Shown piece after piece: positions 41,745 to 50,391 of a stretch of DNA of 64,000 nt (position 1 is the first letter of the stretch; each line of letters begins with the position of its first letter). The stretch is from Pseudomonadota bacterium (GTDB lineage: Bacteria; Pseudomonadota; Alphaproteobacteria; Rhodobacterales; Rhodobacteraceae): positions 1 to 64,000 of the forward strand of contig JAIUPD010000003.1 of NCBI GenBank assembly GCA_020161615.1, given 5' to 3'. The position numbers were made by a program, and so were the translations under genes. The notes beneath the pieces are model-generated. The model saw only the letters and a program-made list of their open reading frames with translations, ran no database searches and had not been told where the DNA came from.

Positions 41745-43256
41745 TCAGGCCGCCGTCCGGGCGTCGGCCGGGTCGCGCGGCAGAACCTCCTCCCCGAAGG
41801 CCTGCATCTGGTCATCGGCCCAGAACCGGACATCGCGGCGGCGGACGCTGTCGCGGTTGGCCTTCATGCGGCCGCGGCGCTCCTCTTCCGGCATCGCGAG
41901 CGCGTATTGGATCGCCGTGTCCATCGACTTGTGCGAGAAGGGATTGGTGTGCACGGCCGAGGCCAGCTCGACCGCGGCCCCGGCAAATTCCGACAGGACC
42001 AGCACCCCGTCGCCATCGCCCCGCGCGGCGCAGAATTCCTTGCACACCAGGTTCATCCCGTCCGCCAGCGGCGTGATCCAGGCCACATCCGCCGCCTGGT
42101 AATAGGCGACCAGTTCGGTGAAGGGCACCGGGCGCGAGATCAGCGCCACCGGCTGCCAGTCGAAACTGCCGTAGCGGCCGTTGATCTTGCCCGCCAGCGC
42201 CTCCAGATCGTGCTGGATTTCCTCGTAGGCGGTCATGTTGGCATTGGCCGCGACCGAGACATGCATGAGCCGCACCTTGCCGCGAAGATCCGGGCGCGCT
42301 TCGAGCAGGCGCTCGAAACTCTGCAGCTGCTCGATGCCGCCCTTGGTGTAATCGGTCCGCCCGACCGAGAGGATCAGCCGCCGGTCGCGCATCTGCTGGC
42401 GGATCCGGGCGAGGCGTTCGGCCGTCTCGTCGCTGGCCGCGACCTTGCCGATATAGGCCGCATCGACGCCGACGGGGCTGGCCTGCAGCCGCACCGTGCG
42501 GCCCTGATAGCCGATCTCGGTCACCACGCTCTGTTCCGACAGCGCTGTGGTTTCAGACGAAAATTCGGCCGAGACCTTCTCGCGCTTCAGCGTCTCGACC
42601 TCCAGCAGCGAACGCGCGGCCGATACGAAATTGTTGGCGTAGCGCGGGATATGGAAGCCCACCACATCGCAGGTCAGCAGGCTTTCCAGGATCTCCTTGC
42701 GCCAGGGCAGGACGTTGAAGAGGTCGGCATTCGGGAAGGGCGTGTGGTGGAAAAAGCTGATCTTCACATCCGGGCGCAGCTTGCGCAGATAGCCCGGCAC
42801 CAGCCACAGGTTGTAGTCGTGGATCCAGACCACGGCGCCCTCGGCCGCCTCGGCGGCGGCGGCTTCGGCGAAGGCCCAGTTCACCTCGCGGAACGTTGGC
42901 CAGTCAACGGGGTCGTAATTGTAGCGCTCCTTGAAGCCGTGCAGGATCGGCCAGAAAGCCTCTTTCGACGAGACATGGTAGAAGCTCGTCACCTGTTCCG
43001 GCGTCAGCGGCAGGCGCGAGACGGTGTAACGGCCGTATTGGTCGTCAATCTCGACCACCCGCTCAAAATCGGGGTTGGCGGGATCGTCGGCGTGTTTCCA
43101 GGCGATCCAGGCGCCCTTTTCGACCCGGCCGAAGAAGCTTTTCAGCGTGGGCACGATGCCGTTGGGGCTGCGGTTCTCGCGGAACTCGACCTTTCCGTCG
43201 ATCTCGACTTCTTCATAGGGCTGGCGGTGGTAGACGATAACGAGGTTCGAGGGCAT
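41745..43256 (-). CDS. ggpS: Glucosylglycerol-phosphate synthase (GT20)
   Basis: 503 aa. Makes glucosylglycerol phosphate from ADP-glucose and glycerol-3-phosphate, the first step to the osmolyte glucosylglycerol. The start reads MPSNLVIVYHRQPYEEV and the protein follows cyanobacterial GgpS closely: SPNGIVPTLKSFF, HVSSKEAFWPILH, HDYNLWL, FFHHTPFP, GRTDYTKG, DGMNLVCKEF. That separates it from trehalose-phosphate synthase. The ATG at 43256 has GGAG nine bases upstream; it lies 5 bp after the stop of the companion phosphatase gene. Confidence 0.9.
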   Translation of the reverse strand: MPSNLVIVYHRQPYEEVEIDGKVEFRENRSPNGIVPTLKSFFGRVEKGAWIAWKHADDPANPDFERVVEIDDQYGRYTVSRLPLTPEQVTSFYHVSSKEAFWPILHGFKERYNYDPVDWPTFREVNWAFAEAAAAEAAEGAVVWIHDYNLWLVPGYLRKLRPDVKISFFHHTPFPNADLFNVLPWRKEILESLLTCDVVGFHIPRYANNFVSAARSLLEVETLKREKVSAEFSSETTALSEQSVVTEIGYQGRTVRLQASPVGVDAAYIGKVAASDETAERLARIRQQMRDRRLILSVGRTDYTKGGIEQLQSFERLLEARPDLRGKVRLMHVSVAANANMTAYEEIQHDLEALAGKINGRYGSFDWQPVALISRPVPFTELVAYYQAADVAWITPLADGMNLVCKEFCAARGDGDGVLVLSEFAGAAVELASAVHTNPFSHKSMDTAIQYALAMPEEERRGRMKANRDSVRRRDVRFWADDQMQAFGEEVLPRDPADARTAA

Positions 43257-43261
43257 GTCGG

Positions 43262-44047
43262 TCAATCTCCGGTCGGAAGGGCGTGAAGGTCAAAGGCGGC
43301 GACGGCTTCGAGGATGCCGGCGGCGCCGGGCGCGCGGGCATGGTGGACGGTCCTTACCCCGGCAAGGGCGCGGGTCAGGGCCGGTTCCGACTTGCCCACC
43401 GCCACGGCGGGCAGGCCCGAGGCCAGCATGCTGAGGTCGTTCAGCGTATCCCCGGCGCAGAGGACGCGATCCTCGGGAATGCCCAGATGCGCCACCAGAC
43501 GGCGGATCGACGGCCCCTTCGAGATGCCTTTCGGCAGCACGTCGAAGAAGCGGTCGTCCGAGATCAGCCAGTCAAGGCCCAGCGCCTCGACCTTGGCCTG
43601 GGCCGAGGGGTTGAAAGCCTCGGCGTCGAGGTCATAGCTCACCCGATAGCGAAAGGCCGTGGGTTGCAGGCTGAGGCCCGGATGCCCGTCCAGCGCCGCG
43701 CGGACCCGGGGGCCGCAGTCGGCCCAGGCGGCGGCAATCTCGGCCTCCAGTTCCGGCAGCGGCGCGATGCCGTTGACGGTCACCTCGGCAATGGTCGTGC
43801 CGACATCGCCCACCACGTATTCGGGCCAGGGCAGCCCCCGCTCGCGGCACATCGACAGGATGAAATCCGGGTCGCGGCCCGTGACGAAGATCAGGCCGAT
43901 GCTGGCGCGGTTGGCCTCGATCCAGCTATAGAGGCGGGCGCGGTCGGCATCGCTGCCGCCCAGGAAGGTTCCGTCGAGATCGGTCGCCAGCGTGAAACGG
44001 CGTGCGGCAAGAGGGGGGATTGAGCGCTGCAAATCGGGGGCAAGCAC
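43262..44047 (-). CDS. HAD-IIB phosphatase, likely glucosylglycerol-phosphate phosphatase
   Basis: 261 aa. HAD motif I DLDGT (D23, D25), motif II FVTGRD, motif III Lys in LPKGISKGPSIRRL, motif IV GDTLNDLSML, C2-type cap: the sucrose/mannosylglycerate phosphatase group. Being first in a two-gene operon with ggpS, it most likely removes the phosphate from glucosylglycerol phosphate. It is not of the cyanobacterial StpA family. GTG at 44047 with AGGAGG upstream is the preferred start; longer frames begin in poorly coding sequence. Confidence 0.78.
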   Translation of the reverse strand: MLAPDLQRSIPPLAARRFTLATDLDGTFLGGSDADRARLYSWIEANRASIGLIFVTGRDPDFILSMCRERGLPWPEYVVGDVGTTIAEVTVNGIAPLPELEAEIAAAWADCGPRVRAALDGHPGLSLQPTAFRYRVSYDLDAEAFNPSAQAKVEALGLDWLISDDRFFDVLPKGISKGPSIRRLVAHLGIPEDRVLCAGDTLNDLSMLASGLPAVAVGKSEPALTRALAGVRTVHHARAPGAAGILEAVAAFDLHALPTGD

Positions 44048-44338
44048 GGGTGATGGGGCCTCCTGTTGGGGGAGCCTGTGAAGGTCGATCCGGTTGTCAG
44101 ATGCGCGCCCCGTTTGCCCCGGGTCGGGGCGATGCGGCAGGGCAGAACACGCAGGAAGCGCGTCGCGCGGGGGATACGCAGGCAAAAGGCCCGCTCGGGT
44201 CCGCCGCCGGACCCTTTCCCTAGACTAGGGCAAACGACCCTCAGTGCAACCCGCAATTGCTGCAATGCGGCGCGTACCGTTGAAAAGTAAGCGAAAAAAG
44301 TGCCGCAAGGGGCGATTTCCAGCGTCACGCCAGGTGGG
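44048..44338. other. Divergent intergenic region ggp operon / acuR
   Basis: No gene seen. It holds several TGCAA motifs (around 44245-44266), including palindromic GCAATTGC at 44253-44260 within an imperfect inverted repeat 44251-44270. This is a possible regulatory site for the leftward ggp operon. The acuR promoter starts at 44339. Confidence 0.45.
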
Positions 44339-44367
44339 TTGATTTTCCATACTATGCAGTCTATTAA
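44339..44367 (+). promoter_or_regulatory. acuR promoter overlapping an AcuR-like operator; leaderless start
   Basis: TTGATT (44339-44344), a 17-bp spacer and TATTAA (44362-44367) form a good sigma-70-type promoter. Transcription would start at about the acuR ATG (44374), and there is no Shine-Dalgarno, so a leaderless mRNA is expected. A partly symmetric 16-bp site ATACTATGCAGTCTAT (44349-44364, centre TGCA) covers the spacer and -10 and is the likely autoregulatory operator. Confidence 0.65.
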
Positions 44368-44373
44368 ATCGAC

Positions 44374-45015
44374 ATGACCCTTTCATCCGCCCCCCGCCGC
44401 CGTGGCAGGCCGCCCCAGGACCCCGCCGATCAGGCGGCGCGGCAGGCCTTGATCCGGGCCGGGCTGCGGCATCTGACCGAGTTCGGCTATGGTGCGGCGG
44501 CGCTGGATCAAATCCTGACGGCGGCCGGGGTGACGAAGGGCTCGTTCTACCATCATTTCCCGTCGAAAGCCGCCTTCGGCGCCGCCCTGATCGAGGCTTA
44601 CGGCGCGTATTTCCGTGGCCTGCTGGCCCGCTCGCTGACGCGCGAGGACCTGCCGCCCCTCGACCGCCTCGCCGCCTTCGCGGCCGAGGTCGAGGCCGGG
44701 ATGGCGGCGCATGACTACCGGCGCGGCTGTCTGGTCGGGAACCTTGGTCAGGAAGTGACCGCCCTGCCCGAAGACTACCGCGAACGGCTGCAAGCGGTGC
44801 TGGCCCTCTGGCAGCAGGACACGGCGCACTGCCTGCGGCAAGCGCAGGCCGCGGGCCAGATCGACGCCAGCCAGGACCCCGACGCCTTGGCCGCGCTGTT
44901 CTGGATCGGCTGGGAGGGGGCGGTGATGCGCGCCCGGCTCGACCATGGCCCGGCGCCGCTGCGCCTTTTCATCGCCGCGTTCCTGCGGCTCGTCACCCGG
45001 AAGGAAGACCCATGA
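44374..45015 (+). CDS. acuR: TetR family acrylate-responsive repressor AcuR
   Basis: 213 aa. HTH domain with [15 protein letters not shown] as recognition helix region. The C-terminal part shares [12 protein letters not shown] and FWIGWEGA segments with Rhodobacter sphaeroides AcuR, which releases DNA on binding acrylate. Located immediately before acuI with a four-base overlap, as in R. sphaeroides acuR-acuI-dddL. The following gene is not dddL, so DMSP lyase is missing from this locus. Confidence 0.9.
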   Translation: MTLSSAPRRRGRPPQDPADQAARQALIRAGLRHLTEFGYGAAALDQILTAAGVTKGSFYHHFPSKAAFGAALIEAYGAYFRGLLARSLTREDLPPLDRLAAFAAEVEAGMAAHDYRRGCLVGNLGQEVTALPEDYRERLQAVLALWQQDTAHCLRQAQAAGQIDASQDPDALAALFWIGWEGAVMRARLDHGPAPLRLFIAAFLRLVTRKEDP

Positions 45016-46004
45016 CCCGTGCCATCCTGATCGACAAGACCGACGACGGCCAGAGCGCCAGCCTGACCGACGTCACCCTGCCCGCGCTGGAGGAAGGCCA
45101 GGTCGCGGTCGAGGTCGCCTATTCAACCCTTAACTACAAGGACGCGCTGGCCCTGACCGGCGCCGCGCCCGTGGTGCGCAGCTTTCCGATGGTGCCGGGC
45201 ATCGACCTGAGCGGCATCGTCCGCGAAAGCCGCGCCCCCTCGCTGAAAGCCGGTGACCGGGTGGTGCTGAACGGCTGGGGCGTGGGCGAGAAGCATTGGG
45301 GCGGGCTGGCCGAGCGCGCGCATCTCAACGCCAACTGGCTGGTGAAACTGCCCGCGGGCATCAGCCTGAAACAGGCCATGGCGATCGGCACCGCAGGCTA
45401 TACCGCGATGCTCTGCGTCATGGCACTGGAAGCGCATGGCCTGACGCCTGCTTCGGGCGAGGTGGTGGTGACCGGCGCCTCGGGCGGGGTGGGCAGCGTG
45501 GCCGTCGCCCTGCTGGCGGCGCGGGGCTACCGGGTGGCGGCAGTCACCGGGCGGATGGATGAGGCCGGGTATCTGACCGGGCTCGGCGCCACGACGGTCC
45601 TGGACCGGGCGGAACTGACCGGCACCCCGCGCCCCCTGGGCAAGGAGCGCTGGGCCGGCGCCATTGATGTGGCGGGCGGCGTGGTTCTGGCCAATGTCCT
45701 GTCGATGATGGCCTATCGCGGCGTGGTGGCGGCCTGCGGTCTGGCGGCCGGGCGCGACCTGCCGACCACCGTCACCCCTTTCATCCTGCGCGGCGTGACG
45801 CTGGCGGGGGTGGACAGCGTCATGTGCCCCCTGGCCGACCGGCTGGTGGCCTGGCAGCGGCTGGCGGCGGAACTGGACATGAGCAAGCTGGACGCCATGG
45901 TGGCGGAAGTCCCGCTGGCCGAGGTTTCCGCCGTGGCGCCGCGCTTCCTGGAGGGTCAGGTCCGGGGCCGGATCGTGGTGCCGGTCAATCCCGCGCTGGG
46001 GTGA
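45012..46004 (+). CDS. acuI: Acrylyl-CoA reductase (NADPH) AcuI
   Basis: 330 aa medium-chain dehydrogenase of the YhdH/AcuI branch. Reduces toxic acryloyl-CoA to propionyl-CoA during DMSP or acrylate catabolism and 3-hydroxypropionate assimilation. [13 protein letters not shown], the nucleotide loop [13 protein letters not shown] and the conserved [12 protein letters not shown] are present. No zinc Cys, as expected. ATGA overlap with acuR. Confidence 0.94.
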   Translation: MTRAILIDKTDDGQSASLTDVTLPALEEGQVAVEVAYSTLNYKDALALTGAAPVVRSFPMVPGIDLSGIVRESRAPSLKAGDRVVLNGWGVGEKHWGGLAERAHLNANWLVKLPAGISLKQAMAIGTAGYTAMLCVMALEAHGLTPASGEVVVTGASGGVGSVAVALLAARGYRVAAVTGRMDEAGYLTGLGATTVLDRAELTGTPRPLGKERWAGAIDVAGGVVLANVLSMMAYRGVVAACGLAAGRDLPTTVTPFILRGVTLAGVDSVMCPLADRLVAWQRLAAELDMSKLDAMVAEVPLAEVSAVAPRFLEGQVRGRIVVPVNPALG

Positions 46005-46069
46005 GCGTCCGCACATCGCTCACGAACCGCTGGTCTGCGGGCCTGTGAGGGGTTATCTCGGCCTCTGAC

Positions 46070-46088
46070 GGGCGGCGCCGCGCCGCCC
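46070..46088 (+). terminator. GC hairpin downstream of acuI
   Basis: The stem GGGCGGCG (46070-46077) pairs with 46081-46088, loop CCG. No T-run follows, so it is a weak candidate terminator. Confidence 0.4.
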
Positions 46089-46176
46089 TGCCCCAGCCAC
46101 CCGGTCCGTCTGGATCGCGGGAGCCGACAGACCCTCGCGCAGCCCGGGATCCGCCCGGGCCTTCAAGGACGTGCCC

Positions 46177-46923
46177 ATGGAACCGATCATCACCCGCCAC
46201 CGCCACGAGATCCGGCGCCGTCAACTGACCGTGCACTCGGTCAGCGAACTCACCCCGCACATGATCCGCATCGTGCTGGAGGGCGAGGATCTGGCCGATT
46301 TCACCAGCCTTGCCCCCGACGACCACCTGAAACTGCTGCTCGACACCGGGGCCGAGACGCCCGAGATGCGCGACTACACGCCCCGCAGCTATGACAATGC
46401 CGCCCGCCGTCTGGTGGTCGATTTCGCCGTCCATGACGCGGGTCCGGCTACCGCCTGGGCGCTGGGCGCCACCAAGGGCGACACGATCACCGTGGCCGGG
46501 CCGCGCGGCTCGGCGGTGGTGGCGCCGGTCTTCGACTGGTATCTGCTGATCGCCGACGAGACGGGCCTCCCCGCCATGGGTCGCTGGGTCGAGGAATTGC
46601 CGGCAGGCGTCGAGGTGGTGACGCTGGGCGCCGTCCCCGGCGCCGAGGACGAGCAGCGTTTCGAGACCGCGGCCAGCCACCGCGCCCATTGGGTTCACCG
46701 CCCGGTGAGCGAGGCGGCCGAGCCCGCGCCGCTGCTGGAGGCCGCGCGGGCGCTGACCTTGCCCGAGGGCAAGGGCTTCGTCTGGATCGCCGCCGAAGCC
46801 AAGGTCGCCCGGGCGCTGCGCGACCATATCGAGGGCGAGCGGGGTCACCCCAAGGCCTGGATCAAGGCCGCGGGTTATTGGATCTTGGGACAGGCCGATG
46901 CCAGCGACAAGGCGATCGAGTGA
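46177..46923 (+). CDS. Siderophore-interacting protein (FAD/NAD(P)H ferric-siderophore reductase)
   Basis: 248 aa, ViuB/SIP family. FAD-binding RSYTP-like element appears as DYTPRSYDN near residue 70. C-terminal NAD(P)H region with FVWIAAEAKVARALRDHI and the final KAAGYWILGQ, a strong family signature. It releases iron from siderophores in the cytoplasm. No siderophore transporter lies next to it. The ATG at 46177 is spaced eight bases from AAGGA. Confidence 0.9.
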   Translation: MEPIITRHRHEIRRRQLTVHSVSELTPHMIRIVLEGEDLADFTSLAPDDHLKLLLDTGAETPEMRDYTPRSYDNAARRLVVDFAVHDAGPATAWALGATKGDTITVAGPRGSAVVAPVFDWYLLIADETGLPAMGRWVEELPAGVEVVTLGAVPGAEDEQRFETAASHRAHWVHRPVSEAAEPAPLLEAARALTLPEGKGFVWIAAEAKVARALRDHIEGERGHPKAWIKAAGYWILGQADASDKAIE

Positions 46924-46986
46924 CCGCAACCCCTTGACGCAGCGCGCTTTCGGGGTTTGGCTGGAGGCCAGATCGGGGGAAATGGG

Positions 46987-47742
46987 ATGAAGATCGACCT
47001 CAATTCCGACCTGGGCGAAAGCTTCGGCCCCTGGTCGATGGGCGACGACTCGGCGATGCTGGATCTCGTCACCTCGGCCAATATCGCCTGCGGCGGTCAT
47101 GCCAGCGACCCCGAGACGATGTTCACCACGCTCAGGACCGCCGCGGAGAAGGGCGTCGTGATCGGCGCCCATCCGGGCTATGCCGACCGCGAGGGCTTTG
47201 GCCGCCGGGTCATCCCCATGGCTCCGGCCGAACTGGGCCGGATGGTGGCGGCGCAGGTGGGCGCGCTGGCGGGCGTCGCGGCGCTGGCAGGCGCGCGGGT
47301 CCGCTATGTCAAGCCGCATGGCGCGCTGTCCAATCACGCCTCGGACGACCGGGCGGCGGCGGATGCCATCGTCGCGGCGGTCAAGGCGCTGCCCGGCGAT
47401 CTGGCCTTCCTCGCCATTTCCGGCACCGAGCTGGAACTGGCGGCGCGCGCGGCGGGCCTGCCGGTCTTTGCCGAAATCTTCGCCGACAGGGGCTATCTGC
47501 CGAACGGACGCCTCGTGCCCCGTTCGCAGCCGGGTGCGATGATCCATGACCCGGCCGAAGCGGCGGAGCGGTTGCTGCGCTTCCTCGACACCGGGCTGAT
47601 GCCGGTGGTCGGCGGCGATCCGATCCCGCTGGACGCGGCCTCGATCTGCGTGCATGGCGACAGCCCCGGCGCCGTGGCCATGGCGCGCGAGGTCCGGGCG
47701 CGGCTGGGCGCGGCGGGCGTGAGCGTCGCGAGTTTCCTGTGA
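46987..47742 (+). CDS. pxpA: 5-oxoprolinase subunit PxpA (LamB/YcsF family)
   Basis: 251 aa. MKIDLNSDLGESFGPW is the invariant N-terminus; CGGHASDP and KPHGAL follow. With PxpB and PxpC it hydrolyses the spontaneous damage product 5-oxoproline to glutamate using ATP. GGGGGA lies before the ATG at 46987. First gene of a tightly overlapped pxpABC operon. Confidence 0.95.
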   Translation: MKIDLNSDLGESFGPWSMGDDSAMLDLVTSANIACGGHASDPETMFTTLRTAAEKGVVIGAHPGYADREGFGRRVIPMAPAELGRMVAAQVGALAGVAALAGARVRYVKPHGALSNHASDDRAAADAIVAAVKALPGDLAFLAISGTELELAARAAGLPVFAEIFADRGYLPNGRLVPRSQPGAMIHDPAEAAERLLRFLDTGLMPVVGGDPIPLDAASICVHGDSPGAVAMAREVRARLGAAGVSVASFL

Positions 47743-48428
47743 TCCCGCCCCGTTTCACCGCCGTGGCCGACCACGCGCTGCTGGTCGAATTCGCCCGGGC
47801 GCTGGACGATGCCGCCCATGAAGCCGTCCTGCGGCTGGATGCGGCGCTGGCCACGGTGCCCTGCCCCGGGCTGCGCGAATGGGTGCCCGCCTTCGTCAAT
47901 CTGCTGGTGGACTTCGACCCCGCGGTGACCGACCACGCCCAAGTCGAGGCGCATGTCACCGGCCTGCTGGATCAGGCCGGCGCGCCGGGCGCCAGCCCCG
48001 TCACGCATGAGGTTGGCGTCTGCTATGAAGAGCCTTTCGGCCGCGATCTGGCGGCGGTGGCCGACAAGACGGGCCTGTCGGAGGAAGCGGTGATCGCCGC
48101 CCATCTGGCGGGCGATTACCGGGTTTACCTCTACGGCTTCGCGCCGGGCTACGCCTATATGGCCGGGGTGCCCCCGGAGCTGCGCCTCGACCGCAAGACA
48201 GCGCCGGTCCGGGGCATCGCCGCGGGCTCGGTCATCGTCGCCGGGCCGCAATGCCTGATCACCACGCTGACCATGCCGACCGGCTGGTGGATCCTCGGCC
48301 GCTCGCCGGTCAAGGTGCTGACCGGCGACGAGGACAGGCCCTTCCTCTTCGGCGTTGGCGACCGGGTACGGTTCCGCCGCCTGTCGCTGGCCGAGTTCGA
48401 GGCCGAGAACGGGGCATCCCATGGCTGA
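47739..48428 (+). CDS. pxpB: 5-oxoprolinase subunit PxpB (KipI family)
   Basis: 229 aa. GTG start at 47739 overlaps the pxpA stop as GTGA. Conserved YGFAPGYAYMAGVPPEL and GSVIVAGPQ with PTGWWILGRSP near the C-terminus are hallmarks of the KipI/PxpB cyclophilin-like fold. Functions with PxpC as the ATP-dependent part of 5-oxoprolinase. Confidence 0.95.
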   Translation: MIPPRFTAVADHALLVEFARALDDAAHEAVLRLDAALATVPCPGLREWVPAFVNLLVDFDPAVTDHAQVEAHVTGLLDQAGAPGASPVTHEVGVCYEEPFGRDLAAVADKTGLSEEAVIAAHLAGDYRVYLYGFAPGYAYMAGVPPELRLDRKTAPVRGIAAGSVIVAGPQCLITTLTMPTGWWILGRSPVKVLTGDEDRPFLFGVGDRVRFRRLSLAEFEAENGASHG

Positions 48429-49377
48429 GGCGGTATTCCGGGTGGTGCAGGCCGGACCGCTGGTCAGCGTGCAGGATGGCGGGCGGCCGGGGATGATGCG
48501 CTTCGGCGTCCCGGCCTCGGGCGGGATGGACCGCAAGGCGCTGGCGCTGGCCAATCTGGCGGTTGGCCAGCCCGAAGGGGCGCCGGTGATCGAGGTCTCG
48601 CTGGGCGGGCTGACGCTGGAATGCCTCTCGGGCCGGGTCAGCATCGCCGTGACCGGCGGTGCGTTCGTGGTCGAGGCCGGCGGGCGCAGGGCGGCATCGT
48701 GGCAGGTCGTGACGATCAAGGCGGGCGAGACGTTCACGATCCGTCGGGGACATTGGGGCGCCTGGGCCTATCTGGCCTTTGCCGGTGCGTTGCAGGCGCC
48801 GCGCTGGCTGGGCAGCGCCGCGACGCTGGCCTCGTCGAATCTGGGCGGCGGGGTACTGAAGGCCGGACAGGAATGGGTCGTGGCCGAGGCGAACCTCCTG
48901 CCGCCGCGCGATCTGCCCCGGCCGGTCAGTGCCCGCCCCCGCCGCAGATTGCACGTTGTCATGGGACCGCAGGCCCATTGCTTCGCGCCCGAGGCGCTGG
49001 AGGCTTTCGCCGCGGGGCCGTGGTTCCTGACGCCGCAGGGTGACCGCATGGGCGTGCGGCTGAAGGGGCCGGTGCTGGCGCTGGGGGATGCGCTGTCGAT
49101 CCCGTCCGAGCCGATTGTCCGGGGCTCGGTGCAGGTGGCGGGCGACGGGGTGCCGGTGGTGCTGCTGGCCGATCACCAGACGACGGGCGGCTACCCGAAA
49201 ATCGCGACCGTGCTGGACGACGACCTCGATTCCTTCACCCAGCTGCGACCCGGGGATGGGGTGAGCTTCGCCCCGATCGGCGCCGCCGAGGCCGCCGCTC
49301 TCGGCCGGTTCCGCGCCGAACGCTGGGCTGATTACAAGGCACGGATGCGCGACCGGATGCGCGGATCCCCGGGCTGA
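48421..49377 (+). CDS. pxpC: 5-oxoprolinase subunit PxpC (KipA family)
   Basis: 318 aa. VVQAGPLVSVQDGGRPGMMRFGVPASG is the family N-terminus; VMGPQAHCF, DRMGVRLKGP and DHQTTGGYPKIATV follow. Starts eight bases before the pxpB stop. Completes the 5-oxoprolinase operon. No regulator is linked. Confidence 0.95.
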   Translation: MAEAVFRVVQAGPLVSVQDGGRPGMMRFGVPASGGMDRKALALANLAVGQPEGAPVIEVSLGGLTLECLSGRVSIAVTGGAFVVEAGGRRAASWQVVTIKAGETFTIRRGHWGAWAYLAFAGALQAPRWLGSAATLASSNLGGGVLKAGQEWVVAEANLLPPRDLPRPVSARPRRRLHVVMGPQAHCFAPEALEAFAAGPWFLTPQGDRMGVRLKGPVLALGDALSIPSEPIVRGSVQVAGDGVPVVLLADHQTTGGYPKIATVLDDDLDSFTQLRPGDGVSFAPIGAAEAAALGRFRAERWADYKARMRDRMRGSPG

Positions 49378-49512
49378 CGTTTTGGGCTGAGGGGGCAAGG
49401 GCGGCGTCGCCGCTCCGGTCGCCCGCAGTCTTTCATGGCCCCGATGTTGGCCCCCGTCGCGGCGTCGGCACGGAGCCGGACGCGGCGGGGATCGCCTTGG
49501 CCGCGAGGCGGA

Positions 49513-50202
49513 TCAGCCCTCGTCGTCCCCGGCCATCGCCGGCACCCGGGAATTGGTGCCCAGAAGCGCGCCCAGATCCTCGATCGCCTGCGACGCGCGT
49601 CGGCCGGCTTCTTCCAGCGCGCGGGCCAGATGTTCGGCCCCGTCACCCTCCAGCCTGCCATGGCGCAATTGCGCCGCCCCGCTGGTCGACAGATCCGCCA
49701 CCGCCGACAGCACGCGAAACGCCTCGGTCAACTGACGCTGGGCAACCACGCCCGGATGCGGCGCGGCGAGGGGGGCGCCGTCGCGCGCGGGACCGAGACG
49801 GCTGTAGAGCACGAGCAGCCGCTGCACCACGCCGTCGCGCCATTCGATCGGCAGAATCTCGACCTCCCAGGCGCTGAGGGTGCCCTCGGCCCGGAAGGTG
49901 CCGACGAATTCGCAGGCCTTGCCGGCAAAGCCCACCTCGAGCGCGGCCTTGGCGGCGGCGCGATCCTCGCCTTCCCAGAACGCAGCCCAGACCTGACCGC
50001 AGACATCCTCGCGCGGGGTGTCGAGCAGATCGAGGCCCCGGCGGTTGAACGTGGCCACCTGACCGTCGCGACCGATCACCTTGGCGCAGACATCCGAGCG
50101 CTGCATCAGCAGGCCCACCACGGTGGACAGCGCCTCGGCACCGATGGCATTCTGGACCGGCGTCACCTCCGCCCCCAAACAGAGTTCAAGATTGACAAAC
50201 AT
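49513..50202 (-). CDS. PAS-domain protein of unknown output
   Basis: 229 aa. A single PAS fold at about residues 30-135 (VIGRDGQVATFNRRGLDLLD, then WEVEILPIEWRDG), followed by an acidic, helical C-terminal third. No kinase, HTH or cyclase output domain. The Cys residues at LCLGAE and DVCAKV could hold a ligand. It is divergent from the tandem FAD monooxygenases, 189 bp apart. Start ATG 50202 chosen because no better site lies upstream. Confidence 0.7.
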   Translation of the reverse strand: MFVNLELCLGAEVTPVQNAIGAEALSTVVGLLMQRSDVCAKVIGRDGQVATFNRRGLDLLDTPREDVCGQVWAAFWEGEDRAAAKAALEVGFAGKACEFVGTFRAEGTLSAWEVEILPIEWRDGVVQRLLVLYSRLGPARDGAPLAAPHPGVVAQRQLTEAFRVLSAVADLSTSGAAQLRHGRLEGDGAEHLARALEEAGRRASQAIEDLGALLGTNSRVPAMAGDDEG

Positions 50203-50391
50203 ACCACCCGGGGGTTGCAAATCAAAGCCGCAATTCGCCTGAACAGGCGGCCAATCGCCCATCGGGGCGGAGGCTTTCCGGGAGCGAGACGCGTCCGGCC
50301 CGGCCAGGGATCGCCGGGCGGCGCCGCGCAGGGATTTACGTTGCGTTGACGCACCGCTGGTATCCTTGCGGTCTGACCGACCGGAGGACCC

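Noticed and set aside
41745-43256. Trehalose-6-phosphate synthase (otsA)
   Set aside because: The N-terminus and many internal blocks match GgpS more closely than OtsA, and a HAD phosphatase of another type is paired with it.
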